A stretch of 64,000 bases of DNA from the NCBI GenBank assembly GCA_964035575.1, contig OZ037876.1, positions 62,001 to 126,000 on the forward strand, in the 5' to 3' direction. A model generated the notes under the pieces. That model was given only the letters and a program-made list of their open reading frames with translations. It did not search any database and was not told the origin of the DNA. This document shows, one piece after another, positions 28,163 to 38,863 of the stretch. Position 1 is the first letter of the stretch. Each line of letters starts with the position of its first letter. Position numbers and translations under genes: made by a program. The DNA is from Rhynchopus sp. YZ270_cl-10 (lineage: Eukaryota > Euglenozoa > Diplonemea > Diplonemida > Diplonemidae).

Positions 28163-28946
28163 AAGGGCCTCGCGATTGGTTGTGATTGTGGTTTATGTGG
28201 GCACTGTTGCCCTTCCCTTCTCTGTTATTTTCCCCCACCCCAACTTTTGTGTGTAGCAACACCTGTTTAGTTCCCTGTTTCCTTTTTACCCCCAACCCCT
28301 CCCATTAGATACATGTGTGTAATCCCCCTGGTGTCAAGCCCCTTGTATGTAAATTCCAAATCTTCCCCCTCACAGAAAACGTCAGGAGTAAGCCAAGGAG
28401 GCGGTTTGTCTGTGGGCGTCGGCCTAGGAGTAAGCGACGGAGATTTTTTCCCCCACCCCATCCCCTACGAGTTCCATGGGGGGTCGCTACTGGCGTTAAT
28501 CATCCAAACAAAAAAGACTACAAGAGACAAAACAAAAGTAACAAGAAAGGAACTTCGTATTGTAAAAAGAAAGCCCCATCCCGCCCCTTCCTCCCCTCCA
28601 GAACCAGCTGGGCACCAATACTGGAAATACAGCAAAACCACACAGACTGGACAGTCTATATTCACCCCTGCCTCTCCCGTGTTAATGTTCACCCCTCCTT
28701 TATCCCAAATTGTCATAGAGCTAAATATAGTTGTATGCCTCGCTTCGCTCGGCAAACAACGATACATAATAGGGCGACATGCTGATGACAAATATCTCCC
28801 TCGTTTAATTCACTTTTGTGCCTCGTTCTAACTAAACCGGCACATGTACTGATTGTAAGACTTTTGGCCCTCGCTTCGCTCGGACCAAGCGCCTTTCATG
28901 TGCATTATAAACGTACCCCCCTTGCCCTGTCCAGTTTGATGTGGAA

Positions 28947-28947
<1 letters not shown>
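28163..28947 (+). other. Region downstream of LINE C ORF: shared 3' UTR then unmatched sequence
   Basis: 28163-28538 equals B's proximal 3' UTR. 28539-28947 is unmatched, with a C-rich part (28575-28615) and two copies of CGCTTCGCTCGG (about 28741 and 28871). Whether the second part belongs to C is undecided. Confidence 0.55.
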
Positions 28948-28996
<49 letters not shown>

Positions 28997-29004
28997 TTTT
29001 TTTT
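28948..29004. repeat. A45-T12 tract flanked by GTGGAA/TTCCAC
   Basis: 45 A (28948-28992) followed by 12 T (28993-29004), with GTGGAAC before and CCAC after. The A run may be C's poly(A) tail; no duplication of C's left flank follows it. Confidence 0.6.
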
Positions 29005-29030
29005 CCACTGTTGGCAGTCTTCCCAGTACG

Positions 29031-29099
29031 TGGAGCTGTGGAGCTGTGGAGCTGTGGAGCTGTGGAGCTGTGGAGCTGTGGAGCTGTGGAGCTGTGGAG
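29031..29099. repeat. Minisatellite, unit TGGAGCTG x 8.6
   Basis: Eight perfect 8-bp copies plus five bases. A single TGGAGCTG also occurs near 30122. Confidence 0.95.
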
Positions 29100-30174
29100 A
29101 CACAAGAAAATATTGTGTTCCCCCAGAAAACCAGTGCACATTTCACACTACTTGTGGGTGGTCTTGTTGCCTTTTCGTCATAGTAATTTTGGCCCAGGCA
29201 TGTTCTTGAAGCATGACAATTTAGTGTGTATGGGGCAGGGTGTTGTTTTGTTCTGAATTCTCTTTGTTATAACATCTAAGTCAATCGCGGGTGGTGGTTT
29301 GTGTAGCGTGAGGCACTCTTTTTAGCAAACTTCCTGCGGCTGCTAAAGTGTTATTTCTTCGGATTTAACAACGTACAGCGTAACATAGTGGTTTCGCCTG
29401 GTCGACACAACCTTTGATAGATACGGGATAACCAACCCCCTTCGACCCCTCGTGGGTTCACTGAACAAGCCCTAGTGGTAGTTAAACGCGATTGACATTT
29501 ACATTCCTAGAGATGAAAGAACAAGACAACACTTCTGTACCCGCGCATCAAAATTGTGGAAAACTTTGCACCCCAAACACCCTCAACAACGCCCGCCAAA
29601 AGGCGCCCCTTGTTGCTGGGAGTTGGTTCTCATTGATACCTGCACAGCGGGCAGTCCTCTGAGTCCAACGCATGTTTGGCCTGTCTGCGGCGTTGTACTT
29701 CAGGTGCACGAAGACAGGGTCTGGTGGTAAATTTTGCGTAGTACTGCGACGTAGTGCTGCGTGGGTCTGGGAATTTGGGTACCTGGGTACAGGATATTTG
29801 TTGTCAAAGACATCTTCCACCATGCATTGAGGAGGGTAAGACAGTGGTCGCAGTTTGTACTTGATAGCATTACAACATTTAACTTCTCCACGGGGGTCTT
29901 GGGCCGTTCACTCGGTTCTACCTTGACTACCGGAAGATATTCTTGAGGCCTTTTTGGTCTCTAGAATATCCGGTCTTCCCGAACGGAGGCACACTTTGTG
30001 TGTTACTACGACCTGGCAACTTCCAGCAGTAGGTTAAGTAATCTTTCTTGTAAATTGTTGGAACATTATCTCCTCAGTGCATGAATGCCCCACGTGATTG
30101 GACACTTTTGTGTTTGTCATGTGGAGCTGTGGTTGCTCTTTCACGACTTTTTTCCTTGTACACCAGTGTACCGT

Positions 30175-30250
30175 GTACCTGGGTACCTGGGTACCTGGGT
30201 ACCTGGGTACCTGGGTACCTGGGTACCTGGGTACCTGGGTACCTGGGTAC
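30175..30250. repeat. Minisatellite, unit GTACCTGG x 9.5
   Basis: Nine perfect 8-bp copies plus GTAC. The junction of units creates the palindrome GGTACC every 8 bp. It is followed by decayed relatives (ACCTGGGTAATACCC) to about 30300. Confidence 0.95.
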
Positions 30251-30697
30251 TACCCAACCTGGGTAATACCCAAAAAGTTTACGAAATACCCAGTGGGTAT
30301 TATCGTAAATGGGTATTAGTAACGTGGGTGTTATGATAATTACCCCCGTTAAATAAGGTGACTTTTTTTCACGCCCCATGCAATTTACACATAAATTGCC
30401 GTGAAATAAGGTGACTTTTAACACACAAAGTTCTTCTTATTTCACTGCATTTTGGCCTGTGCTTGGGGACTACTACTTTGTAAACCGTAATAAATTTTGA
30501 TGTTGAAAGTGCAAACGCCTCAAGGACTCAGGCAGAACCAAAAAAAAACAAGCACCCATCAAATGCGAGACACAAGAAGGACTCGCTGCAATCGGTACGG
30601 GAGAAGGGGTGAAAATAAAAACTCTGGGTCAAGGGGAAAAGAAAAAAAAGAAACAAAAAGAAAGGTTGGAGGAGAGATGAATATGCCTCTATAATTA

Positions 30698-31694
30698 CAG
30701 TGTGTCGCAGAATTAATGGCACCTGAAGATATTTTTTGTAAAATAGGCAAAATTTGACAAAGTATAATATTATGGTATTTTCACCAGGTTGTGCCTAAAA
30801 AGTGTGCGGGGGGGCGTAAAAATAGGCAATATGGCCCTTTTTGGAAAAAAGGGTGAATGTATTGAAAAGGTGTAAATGGGGAGCAGGCACTAAAAATATA
30901 GATGCAGCCATTGGGTGCACAAAAAGAAATAGAGCATGTAAACTTACCATTTACATGCATTAATACTTTGCGTGCATCCCTTTGGATTGGGAAACTGCCT
31001 CTAGGCGTCGTGCAGCGAAGCTAGTGCATTATTTTTTAATGGCACGTTCAAGTGTCGCCACGTCTTTGGATCCCTTTCGTTGACTGCAAACTGCAGTTTG
31101 GCCACAGGTTCTCAATAGGATTCAGATCAGGGGAGTTGCCTGGCCAGTCTGCTTTAGGGAGGAACGAGAAAGGCTGCGTGGAGAGGAAGTCTTGAGTAGC
31201 TTTGGCAGTGTGGCAAGGAGCCCCATCCTGCTGAAAGATGTAGCTGCTGTCAGGAAGGAGTTCTTTTCTTTCTTTCAGGGCTTTCTGCAGTAGTCCCCTG
31301 TACTTCTCAGAAGTAAGTGAACCTTCGTAAAAATAGAGCTGTGTCTTACCTCTAGTTGTGATCCCACCCCGGAACCTTCTGGGTAGCCCTGACCTTAAAC
31401 TGTTGGAGGCGGCTCGTCACCCTCTGCAAGCCAGACAACATCATTTTTTACTAACCCGGGAAAAAGCCAAAAGTCCTTCTCTTTGATGAACATCACCTTA
31501 GACCATTCCGTGTTTTGGTGTGCCTTTGTCTTTCTTTCAAAGGCACACAAAAACACTTCACCATTAAATTTTCACTTTTCTCGTATTCCTGGATATAAAT
31601 TGTATGTTTTTTGAGGGGTTTTGAAAATGTGTTTGTCAATTTTTGCCCCTTTTTCTTAAATGTGGTCAAGTGCCATTAATTCTGCGACACACTG
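30698..31694 (-). mobile_element. Tc1/mariner DNA transposon, defective
   Basis: The ends are a perfect 25-bp terminal inverted repeat starting CAGTGTGTCGCAG (30698-30722 and 31670-31694), with weaker pairing continuing inward. Both ends are flanked by TA (30696-30697, 31695-31696), the target duplication of this superfamily. At 997 bp it is shorter than a full Tc1-like element (commonly about 1.3-1.7 kb), and the inside holds only the C-terminal half of a transposase on the minus strand. Confidence 0.93.
31080..31515 (-). pseudogene. Tc1/mariner transposase remnant
   Basis: The minus strand encodes recognisable pieces in order: WSKVMFIKEKDFWLF (about 31500, around the first catalytic Asp region), GGITTRGKTQLYFYEGSLT (about 31365-31310), YIFQQDGAPCHTAKATQDFL (about 31240-31180, second Asp) and WPGNSPDLNPIENLW (about 31140-31095, third acidic residue). 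The N-terminal helix-turn-helix DNA-binding half is missing, and the reading frame is not continuous across the pieces. Counting between the Asp of QQD and the Glu of PIEN gives 37 residues, not the 34 of classical Tc1. No functional protein is expected. Confidence 0.85.
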
Positions 31695-31728
31695 TATATC
31701 GGGGGGGGTCACTTTAACCCCCGATATA
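31695..31728. repeat. 11-bp hairpin adjoining the transposon end
   Basis: TATATCGGGGG (31695-31705) pairs with CCCCCGATATA (31718-31728) around 12 bases. It begins with the TA duplication of the transposon, so the transposon may have inserted at one end of an existing palindrome. Confidence 0.75.
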
Positions 31729-32578
31729 ATTATGTAGAAAGTACGTAGGGGTCGTCACAACAAAAAAGTCCAGAGGACTTGTTGGTCGCCTTACTCATTT
31801 GGATCAACGGTATGTATATGCTACTCATTACAATGTTAGCCACTTCTATTGCCAGACACCGGGGCAAATAGTAAGTGCAAAAAAACTGCTTTTTGGAAAC
31901 CAGGAAAACATGGTGGACACTCCACTCCACGTGCGGACATGTTTGGCACTTCTGCATGCGTGCACTATCCAAATGTGTCCCCGTGGGAACAATGTGATAA
32001 ATACATTATGGCACACTTCTTCCCCTGTGGACACATTAAATTCCCCTTGCCATGAACCCACAGACAAACGAAAGGGCTGCACATCACCGAATGTGTCCTA
32101 CTCAAGAAATGGGATCTACATAATGGAGGTAGACCAAAGCATCCGTCCGTTTTGTGGAGTCAACACTGCAGGAGAAACAGGGACAGTTCACCAGGACAGT
32201 ACTATATTTCATGCCAAGGGCTTCGTCGTTCTCTCCAGCAATCGCACAACTTTGCTCTCGTCTGCTGACTTAGGCATCCGGAAGTTGCTGGACCTATAAC
32301 TTCACCTTCAAACAATAATCCGGAAAGCAACCGAGACAAAATTTTCGTCACAGTGCGACGGATGAAGGACGACCCAAGACGGATGAGATCAACAAACAAC
32401 AAAGCAACGAATAAATAAAGAAGGGGGGGACCACATAGTTTATGTTGACATCGTTGTTCATGTGAATATACGAAAAAAGAAAAAAGAAATAAATGGAATA
32501 GACAAAAAGACAATAAAATAAAAGCATAAAATAAAACGCAATAAAAAGAAGAGATCACGGAATCTGTCATGTGTCCAC
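31729..32578. other. Unassigned region between transposon and satellite
   Basis: An open frame of 166 codons runs on the plus strand at 31799-32299 (starts MDQRYVYATHYNVSHF, ends LGIRKLLDL), but I recognise no domain in it and there is an overlapping open frame opposite, so I do not call it a gene. The rest is A-rich with short repeats of ACGGATGA (about 32357 and 32379), reminiscent of ACGGATGG in the satellite. Confidence 0.4.
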
Positions 32579-35500
32579 ACAGCGAGAGTAAAGCAAAACA
32601 CCCGTACAGATGGTACTCACTGCATTCTGGGAAGTCATGATCAGATATCCATGTTCTTGTAACATTAAACATGCAAAGTAACACAAAAAACTATGCCGTG
32701 CACTACACCGGGACGGATGGATCGAGTGAATTTGTCCCTCAAGGCGTTTGGACAGCGAGAGTAGAGCAAAGCGACTGTAAACTTAACTCACTTCATTTTG
32801 GGAAATCATGATCAGATATCCATGTTCTTATAACATTAAACATGCAAAGTAACACAAAAAAATATGCCGTGCAATACACCGGGACGGATGGATCGAGTGA
32901 ATTTGTCCCTCAAGGCGTTTGGACAGCGAGAGTAGAGCAAAGCGACCGTATGGACGCTGCACTTAACTCACTTCATTTTGGGAAATCATGATCAGATATC
33001 CATGTTCTTGTAACATTAAACATGCAAAGTAACACAAAAAAATATGCCGTGCACTACACCGGGACGGATGGATCGAGTGAATTTGTCCCTCAAGGCGTTT
33101 GGACAGCGAGAGTAGAGCAAAGCGACTGTAAACTTAACTCACTTCATTTTGGGAAATCATGATCAGATATCCATGTTCTTGTAATATTAAACATGCAAAG
33201 TAACACAAAAAAATATGCCGTGCACTACACCGGGACGGATGGATCGAGTGAATTTGTCCCTCAAGGCGTTTGGACAGCGAGAGTAGAGCAAAGCGACTGT
33301 AAACTTAACTCACTTCATTTTGGGAAATCATGATCAGATATCCATGTTCTTGTAATATTAAACATGCAAAGTAACACAAAAAAATATGCCGTGCACTACA
33401 CCGGGACGGATGGATCGAGTGAATTTGTCCCTCAAGGCGTTTGGACAGCGAGAGTAGAGCAAAGCGACTGTAAACTTAACTCACTTCATTTTGGGAAATC
33501 ATGATCAGATATCCATGTTCTTGTAACATTAAACATGCAAAGTAACACAAAAAAATATGCCGTGCACTACACCGGGACGGATGGATCGAGTGAATTTGTC
33601 CCTCAAGGCGTTTGGACAGCGAGAGTAGAGCAAAGCGACTGTAAACTTAACTCACTTCATTTTGGGAAATCATGATCAGATATCCATGTTCTTGTAATAT
33701 TAAACATGCAAAGTAACACAAAAAAATATGCCGTGCACTACACCGGGACGGATGGATCGAGTGAATTTGTCCCTCAAGGCGTTTGGACAGCGAGAGTAGA
33801 GCAAAGCGACCGTATGGACGGTGCACTTAACTCACTTCATTTTGGGAAATCATGATCAGATATCCATGTTCTTGTAACATTAAACATGCAAAGTAACACA
33901 AAAAAATATGCCGTGCACAACACCGGGACGGATGGATCGAGTGAATTTATCCCTCAAGGCGTTTGGACAGCGAGAGTAGAGCAAAGCGACCGTATGGACG
34001 CTGCACTGAACTCACTTCATTTTGGGAAATCATGATCAGATATCCATGTTCTTATAACATTAAATATGCAAAGAAACACAAAAAAATATGCCGTGCACTA
34101 CACCGGGACGGATGGATCGAGTGAATTTGTCCCTCAAGGCGTTTGGACAGCGAGAGTAAAGCAAAGCGACCGTATGGACGGTGCACTTAACTCACTTCAT
34201 TTTGGGAAATCATGATCAGATATCCATGTTCTTGTAACATTAAACATGCAAAGTAACACAAAAAAATATGCCGTGCACTACACCGGGACGGATGGATCGA
34301 GTGAATTTGTCCCTCAAGGCGTTTGGACAGCGAGAGTAGAGCAAAGCGACTGTAAACTTAACTCACTTCATTTTGGGAAATCATGATCAGATATCCATGT
34401 TCTTGTAACATTAAACATGCAAAGTAACACAAAAAAATATGCCGTGCACTACACCGGGACGGATGGATCGAGTGAATTTGTCCCTCAAGGCGTTTGGACA
34501 GCGAGAGTAGAGCAAAGCGACCGTATGGACGGTGCACTTAACTCACTTCATTTTGGGAAATCATGATCAGATATCCATGTTCTTGTAACATTAAACATGC
34601 AAAGTAACACAAAAAAATATGCAGTGCAATACACCGGGACGGATGGATCGAGTGAATTTGTCCCTCAAGGCGTTTGGACAGCGCGAGTAGAGCAAAGCGA
34701 CTGTATGGACGGTGCACTTAACTCACTTCATTTTGGGAAATCATGATCAGATATCCATGTTCTTGTAACATTAAACATGCAAAGTAACACAAAAAAATAT
34801 GCCGTGCACCACACCGGGACGGATGGATCGAGTGAATTTGTCCCTCAAGGCGTTTGGACAGCGAGAGTAGAGCAAAGCGACTGTAAACTTAACTCACTTC
34901 ATTTTGGGAAATCATGATCAGATATCCATGTTCTTGTAACATTAAACATGCAAAGTAACACAAAAAAATATGCCGTGCAATACACCGGGACGGATGGATC
35001 GAGTGAATTTGTCCCTCAAGGCTTTTGGACAGCGAGAGTAAAGCAAAGCGACCGTATGGACGGTGCACTTAACTCACTTCATTTTGGGAAATCATGATCA
35101 GATATCCATGTTCTTATAACATTAAACATGCAAAGTAACACAAAAAAATATGCAGTGCACTACACCGGGACGGATGGATCGAGTGAATTTGTCCCTCAAG
35201 GCGTTTGGACAGCGAGAGTAGAGCAAAGCGACCGTATGGACGGTGCACTTAACTCACTTCATTTTGGGAAATCATGATCAGATATCCATGTTCTTATAAC
35301 ATTAAATATGCAAAGTAACACAAAAAAATATGCCGTGCACTACACCGGGACGGATGGATCGAGTGAATTTGTCCCTCAAGGCGTTTGGACAGCGAGAGTA
35401 GAGCAAAGCGACCGTATGGACGCTGCACTGAACTCACTTCATTTTGGGAAATCATGATCAGATATCCATGTTCTTATAACATTAAACATGCAAAGTAACA

Positions 35501-36284
35501 CAAAAAAATATGCCGTGCAATACACCGGGACGGATGGATCGAGTGAATTTGTCCCTCAAGGCGTTTGGACAGCGAGAGTAAAGCAAAGCGACCGTATGGA
35601 CGGTGCACTTAACTCACTTCATTTTGGGAAATCATGATCAGATATCCATGTTCTTATAACATTAATCATGCAAAGTAACACAAAAAAATATGCCGTGCAA
35701 TACACCGGGACGGATGGATCGAGTGAATTTGTCCCTCAAGGCGTTTGGACAGCGAGAGTAGAGCAAAGCGACTGTAAACTTAACTCACTTCATTTTGGGA
35801 AATCATGATCAGATATCCATGTTCTTACATTAAATATGCAAAGTAACACAAAAAAATATGCCGTGCACTACACCGGGACGGATGGATCGAGTGAATTTGT
35901 CCCTCAAGGCGTTTGGACAGCGAGAGTAGAGCAAAGCGACCGTATGGACGGTGCACTTAACTCACTTCATTTTGGGAAATCATGATCAGATATCCATGTT
36001 CTTATAACATTAAATATGCAAAGTAACACAAAAAAATATGCCGTGCACTACACCGGGACGGATGGATCGAGTGAATTTGTCCCTCAAGGCGTTTGGACAG
36101 CGAGAGTAAAGCAAAGCGACCGTATGGACGGTGCACTTAACTCACTTCATTTTGGGAAATCATGATCAGATATCCATGTTCTTGTAACATTAAACATGCA
36201 AAGTAACACAAAAAAATATGCCGTGCACTACACCGGGACGGATGGATCGAGTGAATTTGTCCCTTAAGGCGTTTGCACAGCGAA
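32579..36284. repeat. Satellite array: 21 tandem monomers of 171 or 180 bp
   Basis: I located the landmark GGGAAATCATGATCAG at 32629 (diverged), 32800, 32980, 33151, 33322, 33493, 33664, 33844, 34024, 34204, 34375, 34555, 34735, 34906, 35086, 35266, 35446, 35626, 35797, 35974 and 36154. Spacings are 171 or 180 bp, with one of 177 (a 3-bp loss near 35827). The classes differ by 9 bp in one place: ACTGTAAACTTAACTC against ACCGTATGGACGGTGCACTT. Internal copies differ by only a few bases; the first and last are more diverged, as expected at array edges. Each monomer carries overlapping palindromes (ATCATGAT, TGATCA, GATATC). No ORF runs through it. Confidence 0.97.
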
Positions 36285-36564
36285 GAAAAATCTGTCCTGC
36301 ATCTTTGGCAAAAAAACTAAAAATGATATTTATCATTGATCAATTTAGCCTATTATATCGCCGAAATAATTTACTTGTAACAAAAACACTACCTTACTTT
36401 GAGCCTCATTGAGGGTAGTATATTGTTTCTTCATTTTAAAAAAGTCACACGCATTGACACGAAGCACAAGCAAGAAAAGACAGGTTGGTGCAAAGGGAAA
36501 AGAGAAGGGTTAAGCCTCCAGCAAACTGAAGGCCCTTTTTCAATCGCCCCTTGTTTTTTTATAA

Positions 36565-37704
36565 CTACCCGACCAGCGCACTTGCGGCAAGAAGCGCTGC
36601 GATGGTGTGTGTGTTGCGGCAAGCTACAGCCATGTGGAGAGGTGATACCCCCTGCACAGTGCTGTCCACCCGCAACCCGCTCTCAAGGAGAAGTGCGACC
36701 GACTCTGCTGCCCTGGGCGCTCTGCATGCGGCAGCGTACAAGAGGAGGCGTGGATCGTCCACCTGTGCACCTCTTGCAATGATCTCACGTAGGCTGGCAG
36801 GGCTACGATAAGCGGCGTATGCAACGGCAGTCCGTCCCGCAATATCTTTCACCTCCATGTCCGCTCCTGACTCAAGGAGAAGGATAAGAGAGGAAGCGTC
36901 GACGTTGCCTGCAGCAAACATGAGCGGTGTCATGTAATGGATAGAGTACATCGCGTCCAACGGTGCGCCGTATGCAATCAGTGCTGCTATGCACTCCACG
37001 TGTCCTGCTGTGCACTTCCCGTGGCCTTCTCCAGCGGCAACGTGAAGGGGTGAACGCCGCGTGTCTCCTGCCTCGATCGGTGAGGTGCCATCCATCTCCA
37101 CAGCTGAGCAAGCACCGGCACGCAGTAGGATGCGAAGACACTTCACATGCCCGAGTTGGCACGCGCCAACAAGGAGTACTGTCCACTCACCAATGGGGCG
37201 GCCACTGTCAACGAAAGCCTTGACACAGGCAACATGATCCCCGACAATGGCAGCTTCCAAAGGATTCAGACCGTTTACACAGTGTTTGTGATCTGCACCC
37301 TGCGATAGAAGAAACTGTGTTATATGCGCATGTCCCCTGGACGCTGCGATATGCAGAGGACGTATGTTCATTGGGTCTGTCGCACTGTGCACCTCAAGCT
37401 CTGCACCAGCAGCAACAAGCAGCTCTGCACTCTCAAGGTGCCCGTCGTATGCAGCCGCACACAACGGGTTCCTTTCTCTTCCATTTGGGTTGAGTCCTCC
37501 GACACTCAGCAGCTTGGCGAGAACCTTCCTTTTCTTCAGGCGCACACAGGTGAACAGAGGCTCTTCGGCGGCGTCGACGGATCCATTGTGCCCAGAACAG
37601 AAAGACTCCCACGCCTTCAAGAGCATCGCCTTAGAGAGGCGATGATCCATGTGGAGTGGATTCCAATCCACTGTGCCTCTTCGCTTCCACATAGTGGCGG
37701 ACAT
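36565..37704 (-). CDS. Ankyrin-repeat protein
   Basis: 379 residues, intronless, from ATG 37704 to TAG 36565. At least eight ankyrin-type units are visible, for example NPLCAAAYDGHLESAELLVAAGAELEV (about 79-105, cut here to its core NPLCAAAYDGH), RPLHIAASRGHAHITQFLL, NPLEAAIVGDHVACVKAF, SPLHVAAGEGHG, TPLMFAAGNVDASSLILLL, TAVAYAAYRSPASL and SPLHMAVACRNTHTIAALL. Ankyrin arrays are protein-binding scaffolds; nothing here points to a partner or an enzyme. No signal peptide or TM helix, so probably cytoplasmic or nuclear. One unit is irregular around GKCTAGHVEC. The gene is in tandem, same strand, 1.16 kb downstream of the giant gene and 0.28 kb from the satellite array. The C-terminus ends inside a repeat (AALLAASALVG), so a short loss at the 3' end is possible. 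Confidence 0.85.
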   Translation of the reverse strand: MSATMWKRRGTVDWNPLHMDHRLSKAMLLKAWESFCSGHNGSVDAAEEPLFTCVRLKKRKVLAKLLSVGGLNPNGRERNPLCAAAYDGHLESAELLVAAGAELEVHSATDPMNIRPLHIAASRGHAHITQFLLSQGADHKHCVNGLNPLEAAIVGDHVACVKAFVDSGRPIGEWTVLLVGACQLGHVKCLRILLRAGACSAVEMDGTSPIEAGDTRRSPLHVAAGEGHGKCTAGHVECIAALIAYGAPLDAMYSIHYMTPLMFAAGNVDASSLILLLESGADMEVKDIAGRTAVAYAAYRSPASLREIIARGAQVDDPRLLLYAAACRAPRAAESVALLLESGLRVDSTVQGVSPLHMAVACRNTHTIAALLAASALVG

Positions 37705-38863
37705 TGGTATTAAAAAGAGAAGCTAAAAAAAATTTGAAATTGAAAAGATGATAAGTTTTCTGAGACTTATTGTTGTGGTGAGAGGGGCAGGGCGGGGGCA
37801 ATTCAAGAGAATATGCACGGTGCAACGCTTTTTTTCTTGTTACAATAGTGCTGTGTGGCGACCATGGGCAGTGTATGTAAATAACACTGTAGGTAAACTG
37901 AGCGCAACGAAAGACGAACACGTAGGCTTTTAAAAAAACAAAGAACTGAAGTAGGAACTTGCACCTGCAAAAAAAGGTATTCCCAGACAAGGGTAATGAC
38001 AAAAGAGAAGCATGTGAACACGCCTCTGGCACTTGAAAAAGATGTTCTGGAAAAGATGTGACACACATCTCCCAAATATCATTTTTTTCTCAAAAAACGT
38101 TCGTAACTGTGTGCACTAAGATACATGCAATGGACGCAGGGACGTGGAAAATGTTTGGAACAACTCCAAGGCTTGACGCATGCTACCATGTGGAAACACA
38201 GCCACCCGCACACGGTGCGAGTGTTGCTTTCAACACCAATTGAAGGAAAGGAAGGACACACACATTGGCCGTGACTATTGTCAGTCAGGTCAACCGAAAT
38301 AAAACAGAAATGAAACAGAAAACCAAAGTTGCTTTCAAGAAAATGTATTTTCTAATGAGGTGCTGGCAAATGGTGCAAGATCACCTCCTGCAGTGTGGCA
38401 AAAACGCTGCCGACGAAAGAGGAACAGAAACGTAATGGTATGCTTTTAAGAGCATGGTTAAACACTCAATCAAAAAATGGAGAAAGAAATAAACGAATAG
38501 GTGGATAGAAGACACCTGAACTGAAATTATGTTAAAGAAACTCTCGTGTTCTGAAGCGAACATGACAAACAAACAGAATGAAAAAGCAAAATATGTGCCC
38601 AGTGGGCGACTTGTAGCCGGTTTAGTCTGTTGAATAAACCTTTTTCGTAAAATCAAAGAAAACTGAAGATGAATGGTTGTGTACCACACACATCTTTGCA
38701 TAATGGGGGTGGGGTTTAAATACAAGTACCAAATACGTACATTCAGAGAACGTCAGGGACTTGTATTTAAAGTCTAATAAAAATCAACGGTTTTGGCTTT
38801 TGCACTATCAAAGCCAAGCGCGTGTGCCTCTTGGGCACACACATATTAAAATCTCGTCTACAT
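37705..38863. other. Intergenic region between giant gene and ankyrin gene
   Basis: A/T-rich with short homopolymers. It must hold the 3' UTR of the giant gene and the 5' region of the ankyrin gene. No additional ORF is convincing. Confidence 0.6.
38822..38840. terminator. Small hairpin 24 bp after the giant gene stop codon (possible 3'-end signal)
   Basis: GTGTGCC (38822-38828) and GGCACAC (38834-38840) with a 5-base loop. It lies in the 3' UTR on the transcribed strand. A role in 3'-end formation is only a guess. Confidence 0.3.

Larger units (their letters stand above)
24333..28538 (+). mobile_element. LINE C, right piece (RT to 3' UTR), inverted twin of LINE B
   Basis: The 4,206 bases match the reverse complement of 5565-9770 with no net length change. 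Similarity to B ends after ACAAAACAAAAG at 28538. C may continue to the A45 run at 28948-28992, but the 409 bases between have no match in B. C is the outermost and therefore earliest of the stacked C/D/B insertions, yet its open frame is intact apart from the D insertion and the 33-bp deletion in the left piece. Confidence 0.88.
29005..30695. other. Intergenic region with two minisatellites, no gene recognised
   Basis: I see no conserved ORF, tRNA or repeat family here apart from the two 8-bp arrays listed separately and a direct repeat AAATAAGGTGACTTTT (about 30352 and 30404). Motifs resembling the GTACCTGG array (GGGTACCTGGGTAC near 29777) lie 400 bp upstream of it. Confidence 0.5.

Noticed and set aside
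1-28992. LTR retrotransposon or virus-like origin of the RT elements
   Set aside because: No long terminal repeats, integrase, RNase H-gag order or capsid; poly(A) tails and variable TSDs with REL endonuclease indicate non-LTR elements.
31799-32299. 166-codon plus-strand open frame
   Set aside because: No recognisable domain, competing open frame opposite, next to satellite; not supported as a gene.
32579-36284. CRISPR array
   Set aside because: Regular spacing, but the whole 171/180-bp monomer repeats; there are no unique spacers and the context is eukaryotic.
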